A stretch of 64,000 nt of DNA from Aphelocoma coerulescens (Eukaryota > Chordata > Aves > Passeriformes > Corvidae). How positions within the stretch are numbered: position 1 is the stretch's first letter; every line of letters starts with the position of its first letter. The notes under the pieces were generated by a model. The model did not search any database. It was given only the letters and a program-made list of their open reading frames with translations, and was not told where the DNA came from. A program made the translations under genes and the position numbers. The stretch lies in assembly GCF_041296385.1 (NCBI RefSeq), contig NW_027183587.1, positions 140,509-204,508 on the forward strand. Reading direction: 5' to 3'. Shown in pieces: positions 43,266 to 57,318 of this stretch.

Positions 43266-46200
43266 TGAAACAGCAAGACAATGATTGCACGTCGAGCTGA
43301 GCAAAAGCCGTGCACGGCACACCGTGGCTGCGTGCAGTGTTCACGCGGAAGAGCGGCAAAGCTCCAAGCCCTCGCTGGGCTTCCGTTCTGCCCGGAGCAC
43401 AGGCGGCGAAGAACGAAGCAGCTGGGCACCGGCTTCATGTAGCCAGTGGAGCGAATTGCAAATGTCCAGCCGAGAGCTGCTTCACAAGCAGATTCAGCTG
43501 AGAACGCTCTGGCTGCTTCAGAAAGGAAGGCGCAGCCCTTGCACTCCAGCACACAACCGGGCCAGAAACAGGTCCTTCAACCTTCAGTGCTGCCGACTCC
43601 ATGCAGCTTGAGCACACCCAGAAGGACGCGTCCAGAAAGAAGGCGTTCTTCGAGTACCCCCCTCCTCCAAGGAGCCTCGAAACTGAGCACAACACGCTGC
43701 GGCTCGGCAGCTTCCTTCTCAGCGAGACGTACCGTCACATTTATGCACTCTCGCAGCTCCGTTGCCCACTTGCAGCAGCTGCTGCTACCGAAGCAAAAGG
43801 CTCCAGAAGTAAAAGCCACTGCTGGGCTGCACGTTCCCTCTGCCTCACGTAAAGCAGCAGAAACTGGCCGCTGCACTCTGTCCTTCCATTCTCTGCCGCA
43901 CCTGCCACTGTCATCTCTGCGTCTCCAAGCATAAACCTGGGCACAAATGCTTTCCGGGGAAAGCTGGAAGAGAAATAGGTAGCAGCACAAGTAGCTGCAA
44001 GTGGAACTTCCTGGTTTCAACTGCTAACGTGAGTCCGCAAAGAAGCGAGTGACGGCCACGCTTCCCCTTGCAGCCTGTGCGATGCGCACAGCAGCTCGGG
44101 GCTCTGCCTTCATTCCTACGCTCTCCGTACCACGGTCGCGCTTTCATTCTGCCGGAGTCGAAGCGTCGCCTACTTCTCGCACAAGAGCATTGTGCCCGCA
44201 GCGAAATGCTCCAGCCGACTGCTTCTGCCGGAACACGCCCTGGCCTATGCACTTTCCCTCGCAGCGACATACACCAGCACACTGGGTCTTTCTTGTCGTC
44301 CAAATGTAAAGGGAAAGGTTCTCCGCTCCGTCTGGCACAGAGAACAGTTTTAGGTCGACAAGCTCACCCAGAGCTCACCCTCGACGCGTGGAAACCCGCA
44401 TTTGCACCCCATTCCAGCGGCAGCCCGTCCTTCCTTTACAGCCTGCACAGCGCCGTCAGATCGCGGTGCTCTCCGCACCTGCCTTCTCACTTCCAAGTAC
44501 CAGCGCGAACCTTACAGCCTTGCAGGCAGCGAAGACGCGGCGAGGCGTCTCGCACAGAAGAACGGGCCAGGACGCAAAGATGGTCTTCCTTTCTCCTCCT
44601 CCTCCTCCTCCTTGCCCGAGTGGTGGTGCTGTGCTGAAAGTCTTGGCCGGCGAAAGGCTTATGCAGCAAGTGCTTCTCTCCTGACGCATTTCGCTGAGCG
44701 AGAGAGCTGCACGGACACTTTCGACTCTGGGAAACAGCAAGACAATGATTGCACGTCGAGCTGAGCAAAAGCCGTGCACGGCACACCGTGGCTGCGTGCA
44801 GTGTTCACGCGGAAGAGCGGCAAAGCTCCAAGCCCTCGCTGGGCTTCCGTTCTGCCCGGAGCACAGGCGGCGAAGAACGAAGCAGCTGGGCACCGGCTTC
44901 ATGTAGCCAGTGGAGCGAATTGCAAATGTCCAGCCGAGAGCTGCTTCACAAGCAGATTCAGCTGAGAACGCTCTGGCTGCTTCAGAAAGGAAGGCGCAGC
45001 CCTTGCACTCCAGCACACAACCGGGCCAGAAACAGGTCCTTCAACCTTCAGTGCTGCCGACTCCATGCAGCTTGAGCACACCCAGAAGGACGCGTCCAGA
45101 AAGAAGGCGTTCTTCGAGTACCCCCCTCCTCCAAGGAGCCTCGAAACTGAGCACAACACGCTGCGGCTCGGCAGCTTCCTTCTCAGCGAGACGTACCGTC
45201 ACATTTATGCACTCTCGCAGCTCCGTTGCCCACTTGCAGCAGCTGCTGCTACCGAAGCAAAAGGCTCCAGAAGTAAAAGCCACTGCTGGGCTGCACGTTC
45301 CCTCTGCCTCACGTAAAGCAGCAGAAACTGGCCGCTGCACTCTGTCCTTCCATTCTCTGCCGCACCTGCCACTGTCATCTCTGCGTCTCCAAGCATAAAC
45401 CTGGGCACAAATGCTTTCCGGGGAAAGCTGGAAGAGAAATAGGTAGCAGCACAAGTAGCTGCAAGTGGAACTTCCTGGTTTCAACTGCTAACGTGAGTCC
45501 GCAAAGAAGCGAGTGACGGCCACGCTTCCCCTTGCAGCCTGTGCGATGCGCACAGCAGCTCGGGGCTCTGCCTTCATTCCTACGCTCTCCGTACCACGGT
45601 CGCGCTTTCATTCTGCCGGAGTCGAAGCGTCGCCTACTTCTCGCACAAGAGCATTGTGCCCGCAGCGAAATGCTCCAGCCGACTGCTTCTGCCGGAACAC
45701 GCCCTGGCCTATGCACTTTCCCTCGCAGCGACATACACCAGCACACTGGGTCTTTCTTGTCGTCCAAATGTAAAGGGAAAGGTTCTCCGCTCCGTCTGGC
45801 ACAGAGAACAGTTTTAGGTCGACAAGCTCACCCAGAGCTCACCCTCGACGCGTGGAAACCCGCATTTGCACCCCATTCCAGCGGCAGCCCGTCCTTCCTT
45901 TACAGCCTGCACAGCGCCGTCAGATCGCGGTGCTCTCCGCACCTGCCTTCTCACTTCCAAGTACCAGCGCGAACCTTACAGCCTTGCAGGCAGCGAAGAC
46001 GCGGCGAGGCGTCTCGCACAGAAGAACGGGCCAGGACGCAAAGATGGTCTTCCTTTCTCCTCCTCCTCCTCCTCCTTGCCCGAGTGGTGGTGCTGTGCTG
46101 AAAGTCTTGGCCGGCGAAAGGCTTATGCAGCAAGTGCTTCTCTCCTGACGCATTTCGCTGAGCGAGAGAGCTGCACGGACACTTTCGACTCTGGGAAACA

Positions 46201-46796
46201 GCAAGACAATGATTGCACGTCGAGCTGAGCAAAAGCCGTGCACGGCACACCGTGGCTGCGTGCAGTGTTCACGCGGAAGAGCGGCAAAGCTCCAAGCCCT
46301 CGCTGGGCTTCCGTTCTGCCCGGAGCACAGGCGGCGAAGAACGAAGCAGCTGGGCACCGGCTTCATGTAGCCAGTGGAGCGAATTGCAAATGTCCAGCCG
46401 AGAGCTGCTTCACAAGCAGATTCAGCTGAGAACGCTCTGGCTGCTTCAGAAAGGAAGGCGCAGCCCTTGCACTCCAGCACACAACCGGGCCAGAAACAGG
46501 TCCTTCAACCTTCAGTGCTGCCGACTCCATGCAGCTTGAGCACACCCAGAAGGACGCGTCCAGAAAGAAGGCGTTCTTCGAGTACCCCCCTCCTCCAAGG
46601 AGCCTCGAAACTGAGCACAACACGCTGCGGCTCGGCAGCTTCCTTCTCAGCGAGACGTACCGTCACATTTATGCACTCTCGCAGCTCCGTTGCCCACTTG
46701 CAGCAGCTGCTGCTACCGAAGCAAAAGGCTCCAGAAGTAAAAGCCACTGCTGGGCTGCACGTTCCCTCTGCCTCACGTAAAGCAGCAGAAACTGGC
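43266..46796 (+). repeat. Satellite monomer block F4, 2.4 copies
   Basis: The landmark recurs at 43,285, 44,749 and 46,213. Both intervals carry the CGTCGCCTAC allele at the diagnostic site (near 44,166 and 45,630), which is absent from F2, F3, R1 and R2 but shared with F5. Confidence 0.92.
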
Positions 46797-47077
46797 TACT
46801 TGTGCTGCTACCTATTTCTCTTCCAGCTTTCCCCGGAAAGCATTTGTGCCCAGGTTTATGCTTGGAGACGCAGAGATGACAGTGGCAGGTGCGGCAGAGA
46901 ATGGAAGGACAGAGTGCAGCGGCCAGTTTCTGCTGCTTTACGTGAGGCAGAGGGAACGTGCAGCCCAGCAGTGGCTTTTACTTCTGGAGCCTTTTGCTTC
47001 GGTAGCAGCAGCTGCTGCAAGTGGGCAACGGAGCTGCGAGAGTGCATAAATGTGACGGTACGTCTCGCTGAGAAGGA
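46641..47077. repeat. Hairpin abutting 3' LTR, F4
   Basis: Arms 46,641-46,796 and 46,922-47,077, loop 46,797-46,921. Confidence 0.9.
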
Positions 47078-47157
47078 TATAACATTCTTCGACTACAGGG
47101 AGAGTCCATGGGGCTTTTCCCATGGGGTCTCTCAAACAGATGTAGGATGCAGCTCCC

Positions 47158-47164
47158 TTTTTAT
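47158..47164 (-). promoter_or_regulatory. TATA-like box, 3' LTR F4, directed into hairpin
   Basis: ATAAAAA on the minus strand, at the same distance from the hairpin as in F3. Confidence 0.5.
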
Positions 47165-47780
47165 GCCAAGTTCCCGGCCCCAGCACCCTCTTCCTTTTCC
47201 CCACTGGCTGAGGTACTCAGGAGATACAGACTTCCCAAAGTGCCTACTCTATGCCCTCCTCTAATATGCACCCCCCTTTTGGTATTGAAAAGAAAGAAAA
47301 AGAAACTATTCCTAATTCTGTTAAGTGTTTGTTGCCTTGTTGTAGGTTCAGGAATTTAACAGGGCCTTGATTAATCAACAGTCTCTGTTGGTTACCAACA
47401 GTTCTAGAGAACTAATAGTTTCTTCTGTTACTTCACTATCGATAAGTTCCTAGCCTTGTCTACAGGCAGATTCACATGGTCTGTTTGTAAAGACTCATTC
47501 GTCTCATTCCTTTTAATCCCTCCTCTTTTTATTTTGCCTCTTTTTTTCTTTACAAACCTTAATTACCATTGATTTAATTTTTTCTTCTTGAGTCTTCTTG
47601 GATTTTGCTATTATTTGCAGTGACATCCTCATCTATCCTTTTGTAGACATTTCTGGATCAGGTAGGCATGGCTGCTACCGGCATCCCCTTGACCACCTGC
47701 TGAAAGAGCTGCACTCAGCAAGGTGTCACACATGATAAAAAGATTAGAGTTGCTATAGCATGTAAGAGGAGAAATCATAT

Positions 47781-49147
47781 TCATTTAGCCCATAGCTGGC
47801 CAGTTAACCATGAAAACATATCCCATTCCCATCCTTTCCACATTTGGACAGGTCCATGAGCTGACGTTATTTCCTTTGTTATTTTTTTGACCACTTTTCC
47901 GCTGTCATCTGCTTGCAAACAGCAGCTCGAGTCATTTAATTTCCCACAAACTCCTCCTTCTTCTGCTAACAGATAATCTAGTACCATCCAATGTTGAAAT
48001 ACCGCTTTCCTCGTTTAAGTGGGTTGGTCAGCAAGAAAGTCAAGAGCTGTGGCTGTTTGGTTGGTTATTATTTCCGAGACAGCTTGTAACCTAATTATCC
48101 CATTCAAATGATAAATGGGTTCCCAGGCATCTGGGATTAATTCCTTAGGATTCCAAGTGGCTGGTCCATCCTGTTGTGGAACTGGTTCTGGTGGCCATTC
48201 ATCTTTTCCCCATTTTGGGGTGCTCCCTCCAGCCAGGGCTGCATCAGTTGACTGCTTTTCTCTAATTAAATCATCACAGATTTTGATTCCTAAGCGATTT
48301 CCCTGAACTTGTGGCAACAAAAAGAACAACGGGCTAATATACCCCATACCCATACCATATCCCTGACCAGTTTGGAGGTAACCTGAGCTAAGCATGTTGG
48401 CCACAAATGCAATAATGTCCTTTCAAAGCCTGTGTTCCATTATCAAAGGGGCCTTTCTACCTTTTGTCATCAATTGGTGGGTCAAAATACAGCGGGATTC
48501 CTGGGCCTAACGGTCCTCCAATAGTTGCTCCACCATAAGGGTCACAGTATTTGCGTTTCCAAGCTCCCAAATGGGGTTCCCATCTACATTTACGTCTGCA
48601 AGCTGTTTGGTTGGATTTGGAGCAGAACTCACTAAGAGGGTTTGAGTTCCAATCTGGTGTTGCCATTCCCACTGATAATCATGAGCAACATGTGTTCTAC
48701 TTGTGGAATTTTCGTGGGGACATCTTAAAAATAGGTGGTCAAAAAAACCCCTTGTCCCTCCCCATTGCTTTACAGGCTTCCAAATATTTTTGGTAAGTGT
48801 GTTAAGAACACTTTACCCAGCTACCATTAGTGAGCTTAACAGGTATTTGATTGCATTTGTCTTGATATTTGGAACAATTGTAAGGAGGGCAACTGGGGGT
48901 CCAAGCCCAATTGTTTAAACCCAGAGGGGAAGTAAATTCATACATGTCTTTTCCTACATAGACCCCCTCTGTCCTATTTAGGCAATAAGTGCCTGTTGGA
49001 GAAGAATGAAGTGGCCGTGAACTTCCTTCTTTGGCCCCAAATCCCGTCCTAGTATGGACCCCACCATTTAGGTTCAGCTGGGCTAGCCAACCATGGCCAC
49101 TCTTCAGATCCTCCTGGCCCTCCACAGAGCCAGCAATTGCTAAGGTT
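47781..49147 (-). pseudogene. env: Broken retroviral env, F4
   Basis: Shared breaks. Open pieces are 48,802-49,125, 48,457-48,672, 48,015-48,404 and 47,781-47,987. Confidence 0.8.
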
Positions 49148-49391
49148 AAAAACTTTTGCTACTTCTTCTCCTAAGGCTGCAAATTGATTCTCTCACACCT
49201 GGCCTAAACTCAGCTGACCATATAAAAGTAGAATTATTAATGAAAATATTTTAATTGTGTGATCTAGTTAGCTAGTCTAATTTTCATGTTGTCTTCTGCA
49301 CCACCTGTGGCAAATGAAGACACATAAAACCACTTAACCTAAAACAATGGCCACAAGTATTAGCCCCCCAGTGAGGAGACAGAGGCATCCT

Positions 49392-49815
49392 ACAACATTC
49401 TTCAACTACAGGGAGAGGCCATGGGGCTTTTCCTGTGCAGTCTCTCAAATGATTGTGGGACACTACTCCCATTTTATGCTAAGTTCCCAGCCATAGCACC
49501 CTCTTCCTTTTCCCCTTTGGCTGAGGTACTCAGGAGGTAAAGACTTCCTGAATTGCCTACTCTATGCCCCCATGTAATATGCACCCCCCTTTTGGTATAG
49601 AAAAGGAGGAAGAAGAAACTATTCCTAATTCTATTAAGCCTTTGTTGCCTTGCTCTAGGTTCAGGAATTTAACAGGGCCTTGGCTGAGCAACAGTCTCTG
49701 TTGATTAGTAACAGTTTCTAAAACTAATACTTTCTTCTATTACTTCCCTATCTGTTACTGCTCTATGCTAGCCTTGTCTAAGAGTGGATTCACACAGTCT
49801 GTTTGTAAAGACACA
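49392..49815 (-). repeat. 5' LTR, F4
   Basis: Same as in F3; followed on the right by the GGCAAGG tract. Confidence 0.75.
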
Positions 49816-51182
49816 TCCATCTTACTCCTTTCACTCCCACACCTTCTTGGAGGTGGGACGGCTCCCCCCGGCACAGCACCTGGAAAAAAAACCCCGTATA
49901 TGCACACACACACCTGCACTTACCCTGCACTCTGCTGCACACCCCCCCCCCCCCCCCACTAACCCCCGCCTCCATATCCCTACCATGCCACTCTCAGCTG
50001 CCCTGCCCCCACCGTCCCAGCGGGCTGGCAGCACCCACTCCTCACATGCTTCCCCATGCCTTGCATTTCCTTCCTGCCCCCTCTGTAGCCTTCCCTCTAC
50101 CTGCCTTTTCTCCATTGCCTTGCATTGACTTGCTCACCCATCCCCCACCTGACTTCCTTTCACAGTCATCTAGGTCTGGCCTTACCTTTTCTTTTCCTTC
50201 TAGGACCCTCATTGCCTTGCCTCACCTCGCCAAGCCACCACTTGCCTTGCCTTGCCCTTGAACCCCTTGCCTTCCATTACCTTGCTCACCCCTCCCCCAC
50301 CTGGAATTCAAGACCCCTTTTCAATGACATTTCTGGGCCTTGCCCTGCCCTTTCTGCTCCTCCTAGGAATCTCAAGGCTCTCAAGTATCTCCGGTGTTTC
50401 AGGATCACATGAGAGGAAGACCAGGCAAGGACACATGTTGCCACACTCATCTATACGGGCAGCCTTTGTCTGGGACCAATCTTTGCATGTCTTGAATCTT
50501 GGAAGGGCAATTCACATTTTGCCCTTGAGCTCCGGGACCAGAAGGAGAGTTCTTTTGCATACAAAGGAAAGCAGGTAGCTCAAGTCTCTTAGGTGCAGAT
50601 TAGAGATGACTCACACAGGATCAAGGCCACACAGAGCAGTTGGGCCTAGCCACTTTTGTGTACCAGAAGTCCTTGAATGTACTTCTCACCTGCCTTGCCT
50701 CGCCTTGCCTTGGCAACGCAACAGTTTCCTTGCCTTGCCCTGCTAGCCCTCCGTAGCCTTGCATTCCCTTGCATGCCCGTGCCACACCCTTGACCTGCCT
50801 ACTGCTTTCCTCCAGGGCCTTGACTTGCCGAGCCCTTCTTGTTTCTGCCTGGCCTACCCATCAGTGGACTTTCCTTCCTCCTAGAGGCAAGCCTTGCCTC
50901 TAACTTCTGGGCCTTCTCTTGCCTACCACTCCATTTATTTCCCCCTCACTGCTCTGGCCTTGCCTACCTCTTGCTTGACTTGCCTGCAATTGCCTGCACT
51001 TGGTTTGCAGTGCCTTGCCTGCATGGAAGGCAAGGTAAAGAGTGGTAGGCAGGGCAAAGCCAGCAAGTTGTAGGTAGTGCGAGACGTAGGCAAAGGAAGC
51101 AAAGCAAGGGTAGCTTAGGAAAAACTAGGCAAGGCACTGAAGGCAAGGCAAGGCCAAGGGACTTGCAGTGCCTTTCCTTGGG
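49816..51182 (-). repeat. Degenerate GGCAAGG/CCTTGCC tract, F4 to F5
   Basis: Includes a C16 run at 49,942-49,957 followed directly by ACTAACC; other copies have ACACTAACC. Carries the CCTTGACTTGCC variant near 50,818 shared with the F5-F6 copy. No gene seen. Confidence 0.8.
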
Positions 51183-53787
51183 AAGGTAAGGACATAGAGC
51201 CAGTGTTGGTGGAGCAGATGTTAAGGTACCATGGGGAGGAATAGCCCAGTGAGATATTTCTCTCCTGGCCCCTTCTGTGTAGGGGCAATTGTTGGACATA
51301 TTCAATACTAGAGGTGTATCAGTCCCTGGATATGTTGTATTTTGGAGGAGGGGATGCTGTTTCTTTGGAGATAGGCTTGTAGTTGCTCTCTTTGGCAAGG
51401 AAAGCAGGTTTGGATGCGCTCATGAGGTGCTCTTAGGGATTTTAAAGGCTTTTCCCAACAGACAGTTCTCTGGGTTAGAGCTGTTGAGCTTTCAGCAGGA
51501 ATGCAAAGGCCAAGCTTGTGACCCTTTTTTCCTGGTGCCTTTAGTGTGTGAGCAGTCCCTGGTGCTGTTGTCTTTGGATCCTGACTCTGGGAGAGGGAAG
51601 GCTTAGGATGGTACCTAGAGCTGAGAAGGAAAGTGCTGAGGGCAGCGTGTGCGCTGCTAGTTTGAGGGGTGCAGTTGAAGTTGTAGGCAGCAAGAGCTTT
51701 CTCAGCTGGCACTGTTGTGAGCTCTGTTTTTGCCAGATGGTTTCAAGTTGGTAGGTGGACTCTGCCAGAGAGAAAAGATTTGTTTGGGCAAAGAGGTTTG
51801 TCTGGCTCTTGGAGTGTGGTGCAAAAAAGAGTCTGCTCTTGGAAGGGGAAGATTCAGGAAAACTTTTTGTTCTGACACCGTTGATTTGAGTGCAGGGACG
51901 TTTCTAACTTGCCTCTGCCCTTGGGGTGGTTTTGAGCAGCGAAAGGTGCGTTTCCTTCTTTGGCAAGTCGTCAGTGCCATCGTGTGGTTGTTGCGATGAG
52001 TGCTGACAGTGCCCAGGAAAAAGCCAAGTGCTTCATTGGCACGGCCCCAGTCGTGTGGGAGCAGTTGGTGGAAGAACTCCGCTGTGCAGTCTGCCTCTTG
52101 GAGACGTAAAAGAATGTGTTCCTATGCATAGCGGGGAAGCAAGAGGAATCTTTTCATTGTTGGCTGTGCAGTTTCTAAGCGGCAAAAGTAAAGGCAGTTC
52201 CAGCATGGCCTCTTTCTTTCAGAACCTTTTCTGTGCCATCATGAAAATGCTCAACATGTAACTCGCACCCATTGAACTGCATCAAAGGTCCTGGAGCTAT
52301 GCACTTTCCTTCAAGCTCTATGTACCATCTCTCCACCTCTCGCGGATCCCAAACCCCTTCCAAACATCCAGCAGCTGCTTCTGCACGCAGGGAACAAATG
52401 CTAGAACAAGGCGTTGGCCTTCATAGTCCCTCTAAAATCTGTAAACTAAGCAAAACATACCAGTGACCAGCATTTTCCTTCGCAAATATATATATAGAGC
52501 ATCATCACATTCTGTCAAAGTGGGTAAGTTCACCCTTGCAGTGCAGCTTTTCCAGCCGCAGTTCGGACTGAGAGATGTGCCAGGAGAGAAAGCATTTGTT
52601 GACTTTCCTTCTTCTCTGGAACACTTGATACTCGCAGTGCAATCACTTCCACACAACTTCGGTGTGCCCAGGTTCAAGCAGCTAGAGCTCACAGAGATGG
52701 GAAAGTCAGGGCAGAAGACGTTTCAAAAAAACGTTACAGCAGCATTAAAACTGTGCACAGCAGTCTGCAGCACTCTAGCTTACTTCTCTGACAGACATGC
52801 CATCCCATTGTGGGCTCTCACAGCTCGGTTGCAAGCTATCTTGGTTGCAAGCTACTCTCCTGAAGAAAAGAACTATAAGAAAAAGCCAATGCTGGGCTGC
52901 GCCTTCCCCTTGCTTCACGTAAAGCCACCCCATGCTGCACTCTGCACTTCCCTTCTCCGCCCCATTGACCACTGTGTTTTCTGAATCTCGAAGCCTAAAG
53001 TTCAGCGATATTGTTTCAGCGGAGGGCTGGAAGAGGAATAGGTAGCAGCACAGCTAAAAGTAGCTGTCGCTGAGCTTTCTCCTTCCCAAAGCTAATGTGA
53101 ATACGGCAGGTAGGCGAGTGGCAGCTACCCTCCTCTCTCAGCTTATATGCTGCATGCACGAGCCCGGTGCTCTGCGCCGTCGTTCACCCTCTTAAGTACC
53201 CTTGTCGCGCTTTCATTCTGCCAGAGTCGAACAGTCGTCTACTTCTCGCACAGAGAGCACAGTGCCGGCAGCGCAACCCTCCAGGCGGCTGCTTCTGCCG
53301 AAAGACGCCTGGGCTATGCACTTTCCCTCTCAGTGCTAGGTAGATCTACATTCTGTCTGTGTTGTGCTCTGAATCTTAACGAAAACATTCTCAGCTAAGT
53401 CTCGCACACAGAAGAGTTTTAGGTCAACGAGCTTGCCCAAAGATTGCCCCCGTCCCTATACAAACTTATATTTACACCCCATTCCAGTGGTAATCCTCTT
53501 TCCTTTACAGCCTGCACAGCGCTGTCAGATCGCGGTGCTCTCCGCACCTGCCTTCTCACTCCCAAGTACCATGGTGCACCTTAAAGCCTTGCAGGGAGCG
53601 AAGACACCGGTAGGCATCTCGCACAGAAGAACGGGCCAGGACGCAAAGATGTTCTTCCTTTCTCCTCGTTGTCGCCCACATTGTGGTGATGTGTTGAAAG
53701 TCTTGGCCAGCGAAAGGCTAATCCAGCAAGTGCTTCTCTCTTGACGCATTTTGCTGAGCGAGAGCTACACGGATAGTTTAGAATCTG
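51183..53787 (+). repeat. A flank, copy F5
   Basis: Shares TTTACACCCC near 53,472 with F4, supporting F4 and F5 as recent tandem duplicates. No gene seen. Confidence 0.85.
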
Positions 53788-56700
53788 TGAAACAGCAAGA
53801 CAATGATTGCACGTCGAGCTGAGCAAAAGCCGTGCACGGCACACCGTGGCTGCGTGCAGTGTTCACGCGGAAGAGCGGCAAAGCTCCAAGCCCTCGCTGG
53901 GCTTCCGTTCTGCCCGGAGCACAGGCGGCGAAGAACGAAGCAGCTGGGCACCGGCTTCATGTAGCCAGTGGAGCGAATTGCAAATGTCCAGCCGAGAGCT
54001 GCTTCACAAGCAGATTCAGCTGAGAACGCTCTGGCTGCTTCAGAAAGGAAGGCGCAGCCCTTGCACTCCAGCACACAACCGGGCCAGAAACAGGTCCTTC
54101 AACCTTCAGTGCTGCCGACTCCATGCAGCTTGAGCACACCCAGAAGGACGCGTCCAGAAAGAAGGCGTTCTTCGAGTACCCCCCTCCTCCAAGGAGCCTC
54201 GAAACTGAGCACAACACGCTGCGGCTCGGCAGCTTCCTTCTCAGCGAGACGTACCGTCACATTTATGCACTCTCGCAGCTCCGTTGCCCACTTGCAGCAG
54301 CTGCTGCTACCGAAGCAAAAGGCTCCAGAAGTAAAAGCCACTGCTGGGCTGCACGTTCCCTCTGCCTCACGTAAAGCAGCAGAAACTGGCCGCTGCACTC
54401 TGTCCTTCCATTCTCTGCCGCACCTGCCACTGTCATCTCTGCGTCTCCAAGCATAAACCTGGGCACAAATGCTTTCCGGGGAAAGCTGGAAGAGAAATAG
54501 GTAGCAGCACAAGTAGCTGCAAGTGGAACTTCCTGGTTTCAACTGCTAACGTGAGTCCGCAAAGAAGCGAGTGACGGCCACGCTTCCCCTTGCAGCCTGT
54601 GCGATGCGCACAGCAGCTCGGGGCTCTGCCTTCATTCCTACGCTCTCCGTACCACGGTCGCGCTTTCATTCTGCCGGAGTCGAAGCGTCGCCTACTTCTC
54701 GCACAAGAGCATTGTGCCCGCAGCGAAATGCTCCAGCCGACTGCTTCTGCCGGAACACGCCCTGGCCTATGCACTTTCCCTCGCAGCGACATACACCAGC
54801 ACACTGGGTCTTTCTTGTCGTCCAAATGTAAAGGGAAAGGTTCTCCGCTCCGTCTGGCACAGAGAACAGTTTTAGGTCGACAAGCTCACCCAGAGCTCAC
54901 CCTCGACGCGTGGAAACCCGCATTTGCACCCCATTCCAGCGGCAGCCCGTCCTTCCTTTACAGCCTGCACAGCGCCGTCAGATCGCGGTGCTCTCCGCAC
55001 CTGCCTTCTCACTTCCAAGTACCAGCGCGAACCTTACAGCCTTGCAGGCAGCGAAGACGCGGCGAGGCGTCTCGCACAGAAGAACGGGCCAGGACGCAAA
55101 GATGGTCTTCCTTTCTCCTCCTCCTCCTCCTCCTTGCCCGAGTGGTGGTGCTGTGCTGAAAGTCTTGGCCGGCGAAAGGCTTATGCAGCAAGTGCTTCTC
55201 TCCTGACGCATTTCGCTGAGCGAGAGAGCTGCACGGACACTTTCGACTCTGGGAAACAGCAAGACAATGATTGCACGTCGAGCTGAGCAAAAGCCGTGCA
55301 CGGCACACCGTGGCTGCGTGCAGTGTTCACGCGGAAGAGCGGCAAAGCTCCAAGCCCTCGCTGGGCTTCCGTTCTGCCCGGAGCACAGGCGGCGAAGAAC
55401 GAAGCAGCTGGGCACCGGCTTCATGTAGCCAGTGGAGCGAATTGCAAATGTCCAGCCGAGAGCTGCTTCACAAGCAGATTCAGCTGAGAACGCTCTGGCT
55501 GCTTCAGAAAGGAAGGCGCAGCCCTTGCACTCCAGCACACAACCGGGCCAGAAACAGGTCCTTCAACCTTCAGTGCTGCCGACTCCATGCAGCTTGAGCA
55601 CACCCAGAAGGACGCGTCCAGAAAGAAGGCGTTCTTCGAGTACCCCCCTCCTCCAAGGAGCCTCGAAACTGAGCACAACACGCTGCGGCTCGGCAGCTTC
55701 CTTCTCAGCGAGACGTACCGTCACATTTATGCACTCTCGCAGCTCCGTTGCCCACTTGCAGCAGCTGCTGCTACCGAAGCAAAAGGCTCCAGAAGTAAAA
55801 GCCACTGCTGGGCTGCACGTTCCCTCTGCCTCACGTAAAGCAGCAGAAACTGGCCGCTGCACTCTGTCCTTCCATTCTCTGCCGCACCTGCCACTGTCAT
55901 CTCTGCGTCTCCAAGCATAAACCTGGGCACAAATGCTTTCCGGGGAAAGCTGGAAGAGAAATAGGTAGCAGCACAAGTAGCTGCAAGTGGAACTTCCTGG
56001 TTTCAACTGCTAACGTGAGTCCGCAAAGAAGCGAGTGACGGCCACGCTTCCCCTTGCAGCCTGTGCGATGCGCACAGCAGCTCGGGGCTCTGCCTTCATT
56101 CCTACGCTCTCCGTACCACGGTCGCGCTTTCATTCTGCCGGAGTCGAAGCGTCGCCTACTTCTCGCACAAGAGCATTGTGCCCGCAGCGAAATGCTCCAG
56201 CCGACTGCTTCTGCCGGAACACGCCCTGGCCTATGCACTTTCCCTCGCAGCGACATACACCAGCACACTGGGTCTTTCTTGTCGTCCAAATGTAAAGGGA
56301 AAGGTTCTCCGCTCCGTCTGGCACAGAGAACAGTTTTAGGTCGACAAGCTCACCCAGAGCTCACCCTCGACGCGTGGAAACCCGCATTTGCACCCCATTC
56401 CAGCGGCAGCCCGTCCTTCCTTTACAGCCTGCACAGCGCCGTCAGATCGCGGTGCTCTCCGCACCTGCCTTCTCACTTCCAAGTACCAGCGCGAACCTTA
56501 CAGCCTTGCAGGCAGCGAAGACGCGGCGAGGCGTCTCGCACAGAAGAACGGGCCAGGACGCAAAGATGGTCTTCCTTTCTCCTCCTCCTCCTCCTCCTTG
56601 CCCGAGTGGTGGTGCTGTGCTGAAAGTCTTGGCCGGCGAAAGGCTTATGCAGCAAGTGCTTCTCTCCTGACGCATTTCGCTGAGCGAGAGAGCTGCACGG

Positions 56701-57318
56701 ACACTTTCGACTCTGGGAAACAGCAAGACAATGATTGCACGTCGAGCTGAGCAAAAGCCGTGCACGGCACACCGTGGCTGCGTGCAGTGTTCACGCGGAA
56801 GAGCGGCAAAGCTCCAAGCCCTCGCTGGGCTTCCGTTCTGCCCGGAGCACAGGCGGCGAAGAACGAAGCAGCTGGGCACCGGCTTCATGTAGCCAGTGGA
56901 GCGAATTGCAAATGTCCAGCCGAGAGCTGCTTCACAAGCAGATTCAGCTGAGAACGCTCTGGCTGCTTCAGAAAGGAAGGCGCAGCCCTTGCACTCCAGC
57001 ACACAACCGGGCCAGAAACAGGTCCTTCAACCTTCAGTGCTGCCGACTCCATGCAGCTTGAGCACACCCAGAAGGACGCGTCCAGAAAGAAGGCGTTCTT
57101 CGAGTACCCCCCTCCTCCAAGGAGCCTCGAAACTGAGCACAACACGCTGCGGCTCGGCAGCTTCCTTCTCAGCGAGACGTACCGTCACATTTATGCACTC
57201 TCGCAGCTCCGTTGCCCACTTGCAGCAGCTGCTGCTACCGAAGCAAAAGGCTCCAGAAGTAAAAGCCACTGCTGGGCTGCACGTTCCCTCTGCCTCACGT
57301 AAAGCAGCAGAAACTGGC
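53788..57318 (+). repeat. Satellite monomer block F5, 2.4 copies
   Basis: The landmark recurs at 53,807, 55,271 and 56,735. Both intervals have the F4-type CGTCGCCTAC allele (near 54,688 and 56,152). Confidence 0.92.

Larger units (their letters stand above)
47078..49815 (-). mobile_element. LTR-env-LTR provirus, copy F4
   Basis: 3' LTR 47,078-47,497; 5' LTR from 49,815 down to at least 49,392. Reads GGCCACAAG near 49,350, where the other copies have GGCCGCAAG, a CpG loss. Confidence 0.85.
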
